From assembly GCA_947478845.1 (NCBI GenBank), contig CANJXC010000013.1, positions 36,747 through 100,746 on the forward strand: a DNA stretch of 64,000 nt. The letters run 5' to 3'. Source of the stretch: Spirochaetales bacterium. Its GTDB lineage: Bacteria > Spirochaetota > Spirochaetia > JABEVK01. Positions 59,729-64,000 of this stretch are shown piece by piece. Every line of letters begins with the position of its first letter. The stretch's first letter is position 1. Under the pieces are notes generated by a model, which made no database searches, was not told the DNA's origin, and saw only the letters and a list, made by a program, of their open reading frames with translations. A program made the translations under genes and the position numbers.

Positions 59729-61423
59729 TTACCCCTGTAAGGAGTTCCTCCTGATCAGTTCTTCTGCGTGGTGTAGACCCGCTTCCGTGGCAGTGTTGCC
59801 CGACAACATCCTCGCCACCTCTCGAACTCGCTCCTTGCCCTCAATAGCCGTCACCGTAGTTTGTGTTCTGCCTTGTTCAACAGACTTCTCCACCCGAAGT
59901 TGACAGTCGGCGAACGATGCTATTGAAGCCAAGTGGGTCACACAAAGTACCTGCTTGCTACGGGAGAGTCGTTTCAGGTATTTTCCCAGCGCCAAACCGA
60001 TCTCGCCCCCGATTCCCGTATCGATTTCATCAAATATTAGTATCGGTATATTGTCGGCCTCACTCAAGATAGTCTTCAAAGCCAGCATCACGCGCGATAG
60101 CTCGCCTCCAGACGCCGTTTCTCGCAGAAGTCTTGGGGATTCTCCTGCGTTGGCGGAAAGCAAAAACTCAATCTGATCTAGCCCTGAGGGTGTGCAGACG
60201 GGCTTTCCTGTTTCTGCCAACTTCCGCTGAAAGCCGATGCGGAACACCGCATGGGGCATGCCAAGGTCGGACAGTGCCACCTGCACGGCGGCCTCGAGTT
60301 CTTTTGCTGCCTTCTGCCTTTTTTCTGATAGCACCATTGCGGCCTGAATAAGGTCCTTTTCTTGCAGGTTCATCTCCTGTTCAGCCCGCTCTCTTTCAGA
60401 GGCAAAGTTTTCCAACAGGGACAGACGTGCCCGAGATTCGCTGAGGGTCTTTTGGAGCGACTCCCAACCGGGGCCAAACTTCCGGTCTACCGCATGCACT
60501 TGCGCCAATCGATCGTTCACCTCTTCCAAACGCTCGGGCTGGAAACTCAGCCCCAAGCGGTAACGGTGGAGAGTGTCGCAGATGTCTTCAATCTCAATCA
60601 AAGCATTTTCAAGCCGCTGTTCCTCGGGGCCCCAGCGTTCGTCAATGGTCGCAATAGTTCCTAAGGCCTGTCGGGCAAACCTCACCTGAGAAATCGCGCC
60701 ATGACGACCATCCGACAAACTCTGCTCAAGCTGAAGCAAGGAGTCAGTGAGCTTTCCGTGCTGGTCCAAGCGCTGCCGCTCGGCCTTGAGCTCATCTTCT
60801 TCCCCCGGGCGTGTACCAACCTTTTCTATCTCTGTAACTATCTGAGTGAGCCGAAACATGTCCTGCTCGCGCTCTGTTTCAGAGCTGACCAAAGACTCCC
60901 AATCTTTTTTGGCCTGGGACAGTGCCTGAAAACGAACTCCAAACTCGAGAAGGTCACTTTGTAGACCCGCATACTGATCGAGAAGCTTCCGGTGACGATC
61001 GGGGGAAAAAAGCGACTGGTGCTCGTGCTGGCCGTGAAGGTCGACCAAGAAGCCAGTCAACTGTTCCAACTGGGCCCTGGAAACAGCCTGACCGGAGGCC
61101 AGCGAGACAGAACGCTTCTGATGGCGAATGGCTCGTTGCAACACAAGAGCCTCGTCGTTGGGCCAAGTAAGTCCATTTTCCTCTAGCCATGACAGAAGTT
61201 CTTCGGTGCGTGGCGCGTCGAGGCTGGCAGTAACCGAAGCTTCTTCTGTCCCCGTGCGGATAACCTCCGACTCGACCTTCGAACCCAAAACCAGCCCAAG
61301 CGCGCCTATCAAGATTGACTTTCCAGCTCCGGTCTCGCCGGTCAGAACGTTGAGCCCGGGTGAAAACTCCACACGCACCTTGTCGATTAGGGCGAAGTTG
61401 GTGATGGTCAAGTGCTGGATCAC
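59729..61423 (-). CDS. recN: DNA repair protein RecN
   Basis: SMC-like ATPase acting early in double-strand break repair. Walker A GETGAGKS (29-36) is at the N-terminus (HLTITNFALIDKVRVEFSPGLNVLTG); a central coiled coil spans about 150-370; QIEFLLSANAGESPRLLRETASGGELSRVMLALK holds the ABC signature (near 440) and PILIFDEIDTGIGG is Walker B. 564 residues, normal. It lies 9 bp after nadK. Confidence 0.97.
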   Translation of the reverse strand: MIQHLTITNFALIDKVRVEFSPGLNVLTGETGAGKSILIGALGLVLGSKVESEVIRTGTEEASVTASLDAPRTEELLSWLEENGLTWPNDEALVLQRAIRHQKRSVSLASGQAVSRAQLEQLTGFLVDLHGQHEHQSLFSPDRHRKLLDQYAGLQSDLLEFGVRFQALSQAKKDWESLVSSETEREQDMFRLTQIVTEIEKVGTRPGEEDELKAERQRLDQHGKLTDSLLQLEQSLSDGRHGAISQVRFARQALGTIATIDERWGPEEQRLENALIEIEDICDTLHRYRLGLSFQPERLEEVNDRLAQVHAVDRKFGPGWESLQKTLSESRARLSLLENFASERERAEQEMNLQEKDLIQAAMVLSEKRQKAAKELEAAVQVALSDLGMPHAVFRIGFQRKLAETGKPVCTPSGLDQIEFLLSANAGESPRLLRETASGGELSRVMLALKTILSEADNIPILIFDEIDTGIGGEIGLALGKYLKRLSRSKQVLCVTHLASIASFADCQLRVEKSVEQGRTQTTVTAIEGKERVREVARMLSGNTATEAGLHHAEELIRRNSLQG

Positions 61424-61432
61424 ACCGCCTCC

Positions 61433-62269
61433 TTAATTTAGTTTCGCGTGGACAATCTCGTAAAACGAACGCTTGTCTGACTTAACAAGAAGTGCTTTGG
61501 CCCGATGACGTGAAACCTGAATCACGTCACCTTCCTCTGGCAGGAAAACTCCTCTTCCGTCCACAGTGAGTGTAACGGGGATCCGTTGTTTTTGCTTCAA
61601 AGTCAAGGTGATTTTCTCGCTGCCAGGCAAAACTAAAGGCCGGTTCGACAACGAGTGGGGGCAGATGGGAGTCAGGATCAAAGCATCCGTCTCCGGATGG
61701 AGAATCGGGCCCCCCGCCGAGAGAGAATAGGCGGTCGAACCAGTCGGAGTGGCCAGGATAATACCATCCGCGCGGTAACGTCCCAACTCGATCCCCGACA
61801 ACTCGACATCGATGAAAATCATCCGCGAACTCGCACTTCCGCTGAGCACACAGTCATTGAGAGCCGTTTCCCGTAGCAAAAGTTGATTTCCACGCAGCAC
61901 CGACACCGACAACATCAGACGTTCCGAAATCCCTAGTTCCCCGCGAACGTACTTCTCGAACGCCGAAAGCCATTCTTCACGGACCACCTCGGCCATGAAC
62001 CCGATAGTGCCCAGATTGACACCGAGGACAGGTATAGGCTTCTCTGCGAACAGCCGGCAGCTGTAGAGAACGGTTCCGTCCCCACCGAGCACGATAGCTA
62101 AATCGGCATCCGGGACCGACTGACCGGGCTTCGGATCAACGAGTTCATTTCCCTTGTAACCCAAACCGGTCACTTCGTAACCTCGATCGCGTAGGACCGA
62201 AATAATGAGGTCCTGAAACTCCTCGGCACCGGACTTATCAAAGTTCGCAATGACTACAGTACGCATCAA
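61433..62269 (-). CDS. nadK: NAD kinase
   Basis: Phosphorylates NAD to NADP. The signature GGDGTVLYS (62-70) and VNLGTIGFMAEV, then LATPTGSTAYSLSAGGPILHP are intact in 278 residues. It begins with two Met codons; either may be used. It lies between the DegT-like gene (7 bp) and recN (9 bp). nadK-recN adjacency is common in many bacteria. Confidence 0.96.
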   Translation of the reverse strand: MMRTVVIANFDKSGAEEFQDLIISVLRDRGYEVTGLGYKGNELVDPKPGQSVPDADLAIVLGGDGTVLYSCRLFAEKPIPVLGVNLGTIGFMAEVVREEWLSAFEKYVRGELGISERLMLSVSVLRGNQLLLRETALNDCVLSGSASSRMIFIDVELSGIELGRYRADGIILATPTGSTAYSLSAGGPILHPETDALILTPICPHSLSNRPLVLPGSEKITLTLKQKQRIPVTLTVDGRGVFLPEEGDVIQVSRHRAKALLVKSDKRSFYEIVHAKLN

Positions 62270-62276
62270 TTAGCCC

Positions 62277-63287
62277 TCACGGTAAAGAAGCCAAGACTTT
62301 GCCTAAAAGTTCCAGCTCTTTCGACCCAAAAGAAGAATAGAGCGGAAAAGCCAGTGTGTGCTGAACGAACTTGCGGGCATGCGGAAAACCATCCGATGCC
62401 TCGATTGCGGGCCACCACTGGTGATCCCGGAAAGCCCAATCAGCTTCCACCGAATTCTTGCGGGCGAAAGCAACAACTTCTTTCGCACCCGACTCGACGA
62501 GGACAGGAAAAAAAGGAAGGACGGGATAGGCCTCACCCGGTTGACGGGGTTGGCTTACCCGCCGGGACAACCGGTGGAAAAGGATGCGGAAGTTTTCGCG
62601 CTTACCCTCGGCAAGGGCTTCAACATCGGACCATTGCGACAAAACGAGAGCGCAAACCATTTCTGACAAACGGTCCCAAACCAAAGGCTCAAGGTGAGGC
62701 TCAGACGATCGCTTCCGTCGGCCGAGAACGCACCCTCCGGGCCCCGCCAACAACGACTCACTTCCCAGAGTTGCCAAGATCCAGTCTCCCCAGTTTGACA
62801 CCGGTTTTTGCATCAAGGTACCGCCCAAGCCCTGACTAAAGTCCACAAACACCTGCACAGGTAGATCTTGGAGGAGTTCCAAGGCGGGAATGTAGCCCAA
62901 GGTGGTGTCTGCCACCACAGCCTTGACCCCCTCAAAACGGCGCTGTCTGACAAGCTCGGCTAAATCAAGAAGTGGCACTGTCGACGCCACATCGCTCCAG
63001 ACAACCTCGATTCCCGACGCGAGCAGACCCTGAACCCAATAGCCTGGTGCAAGAACCGACAATACAACCCTGTCTCCCGCAACCAGACCCGATGCCTGCA
63101 CCAGAGCAAGCACGGCAGATAAAGGAGAAGCGTAAAGTGCCGTCTGCGAGATTGCAAAGCTCTCTCCAAGTTCACGCTTCAATCGGTCATAGTATTCCCC
63201 GGAACCTAATTTGTCTTGAAGTACAGCAACAAGCAACTGATCGAGATCTTTACGTTTCAGTGAATGACGGATGAGGGGAAGGGCCAC
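62277..63287 (-). CDS. DegT/DnrJ/EryC1-like protein lacking the PLP lysine
   Basis: The 336-residue sequence follows the fold type I plan of DegT/DnrJ/EryC1 sugar aminotransferases: DRVVLSVLAPGYWVQGLLASG (the GDEV region), VVADTTLGYIPALELL, VDFSQGLGGTL (148-158, where active members have EDAAQALG) and TLGSESLLAGPGGCVLG (173-189, where active members have TK followed by GEGG). The Lys that binds pyridoxal phosphate is replaced by Glu177, so it should not be an aminotransferase. It could be a non-catalytic or dehydratase-like homologue. It lies in a cheW-nadK-recN operon. Confidence 0.7.
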   Translation of the reverse strand: MALPLIRHSLKRKDLDQLLVAVLQDKLGSGEYYDRLKRELGESFAISQTALYASPLSAVLALVQASGLVAGDRVVLSVLAPGYWVQGLLASGIEVVWSDVASTVPLLDLAELVRQRRFEGVKAVVADTTLGYIPALELLQDLPVQVFVDFSQGLGGTLMQKPVSNWGDWILATLGSESLLAGPGGCVLGRRKRSSEPHLEPLVWDRLSEMVCALVLSQWSDVEALAEGKRENFRILFHRLSRRVSQPRQPGEAYPVLPFFPVLVESGAKEVVAFARKNSVEADWAFRDHQWWPAIEASDGFPHARKFVQHTLAFPLYSSFGSKELELLGKVLASLP

Positions 63288-63293
63288 GTTTCC

Positions 63294-63770
63294 TCAACGG
63301 CTGATGCTGGAAATCTGCTGGAGTTCTTTCGGATCGAAAAGACGGTGGATATCGAGAATTATCAGATACCCGTCGTCGCTTTGCACGACCCCTTGAATGT
63401 ACTCCGCTCCGATTCCAGAAATGATTTGCGGTGGCAGCTGCACCTGGTTGAGATCAATGCCGACGACTCTCAGCACCTTGTCAATAATAATTCCTATTTT
63501 AGTACCGTTGATATTGATAATGATGGAGCCGCTAAGTAACTGGTCGTCTTCACTCATTTCAATCCGCTTGATGTGAAAACGCCGATGAAGATTAATTACC
63601 GGGACGATATCGCCGCGAAGGTTAAAAATTCCTTCAACGTACGAAGGTGCGTTGGGTATGGGCCGGATTGCCTCAACTCTCCAGATTTCGTGGACATCCA
63701 TGATATCTATGCCGTACTGCTCGTTGCCAAGCTGAAACGTCACAAGCTGCTTCTGCCCCTCTTTTTCCAC
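63294..63770 (-). CDS. cheW: Chemotaxis coupling protein CheW
   Basis: Links methyl-accepting receptors to CheA. VTFQLGNEQYGIDIMDVHEIWRV, PSYVEGIFNLRGDIVPVINLHRRF, IGIIIDKVLRVVGIDLNQVQLPP and IQGVVQSDDGYLIILDIHRLF are the expected blocks. GTG 63770 has a GGGGG site 5 bases upstream; a GTG at 63782 is possible. It is 158 residues and the first gene of a five-gene operon starting just after the 5S rRNA. Confidence 0.95.
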   Translation of the reverse strand: MEKEGQKQLVTFQLGNEQYGIDIMDVHEIWRVEAIRPIPNAPSYVEGIFNLRGDIVPVINLHRRFHIKRIEMSEDDQLLSGSIIININGTKIGIIIDKVLRVVGIDLNQVQLPPQIISGIGAEYIQGVVQSDDGYLIILDIHRLFDPKELQQISSISR

Positions 63771-63791
63771 GCAAGCCCCCACACAGGGCCT

Positions 63792-63820
63792 AGGATAACC
63801 AACTAGGGGGTAAAAAGCAA
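63792..63820 (-). promoter_or_regulatory. Predicted cheW operon promoter
   Basis: On the minus strand TTGCTT (63820-63815), a 17-bp spacer and TATCCT (63797-63792), about 21 bases before GTG 63770. By eye. Confidence 0.4.
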
Positions 63821-63851
63821 TAACTCGAGGAACACAAAGAACGGTGGGGAT

Positions 63852-63858
63852 AAAAAAA
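63852..63858 (-). terminator. T-tract ending the rrn operon
   Basis: Seven T residues on the minus strand directly follow the 3' arm of the 5S terminal stem (GCCTGG paired with CCAGGC), so that stem plus the T-tract can act as an intrinsic terminator. Confidence 0.6.
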
Positions 63859-63968
<110 letters not shown>

Positions 63969-64000
63969 GTAAATTACAAAGTAACAACGCATTGAATATA

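Overview
The window reads as chromosomal DNA of a spirochaete (phylum Spirochaetota), probably a free-living or facultatively respiring relative of Spirochaeta/Treponema. Four things point there: a flagellar gene order that follows the Borrelia/Treponema arrangement (hslVU, then flgB to flgE, then flbD to whiG); the spirochaete collar protein FlbB; a hook protein with Lys165, Cys178 and Asn179, the positions tied to lysinoalanine cross-linking; and two non-classical phosphofructokinases. A haem A synthase homologue hints at oxygen respiration, which host-restricted treponemes lack. No phage, transposon, CRISPR array or tRNA was seen. One 5S rRNA, the end of an rrn operon, lies at the right edge.

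Layout. (1) 1-12.3 kb is a metabolic region on both strands: a SPOR-like tail, a UPF0178 protein, a PPi-type phosphofructokinase with a Sua5/YciO protein, an EEP-family phosphoesterase, a CtaA-FNR-PlsC cluster, citramalate synthase, and a second phosphofructokinase divergent from glycogen debranching enzyme GlgX. (2) 12.35-51.9 kb is one unbroken minus-strand block of 43 genes. In transcription order it holds a short dcw cluster (mraZ, rsmH, ftsL, murF, mraY, ftsW, ftsQ, ftsA, ftsZ), then xerD-dprA-xerC, hslV-hslU, and nearly the whole flagellar basal body, hook, switch and export set. It ends with flhF, flhG, a membrane protein, the flagellar sigma factor, a Jag_N/DUF342 (FapA-like) protein and two small unknowns. 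(3) 52-57 kb holds two GH57-type proteins and a DUF4912 protein. (4) 57-63.8 kb holds a degenerate LytM protein with a predicted propeller-like partner, then an operon cheW, DegT-like, nadK, recN, unknown.

How the genes work together. The large block couples wall synthesis and division with chromosome-dimer resolution and periplasmic flagellum assembly, with many ATGA/TGATG overlaps suggesting coupled translation. It is not one seamless transcript. A strong intrinsic terminator sits between flgE and flbD and abuts the flbD ribosome binding site, and a promoter-like site precedes the whiG segment. The usual spirochaete motA-motB pair is missing between flbD and fliL. mraZ has a strong promoter and four TGGGN-like boxes at 10-bp spacing, as expected for MraZ autoregulation.

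Most notable: (a) several genes appear to have leaderless promoters, with a -35/17 bp/-10 pair placing the start of transcription at or next to the ATG (glgX, the DUF3536-like protein, the propeller-like protein); (b) glgX and the second phosphofructokinase have back-to-back promoters whose -35 hexamers overlap; (c) four neighbouring proteins (branching-enzyme-like GH57, DUF3536-like GH57, LytM-like, DegT-like) lack residues normally needed for catalysis. Promoter calls are by eye and are inference.
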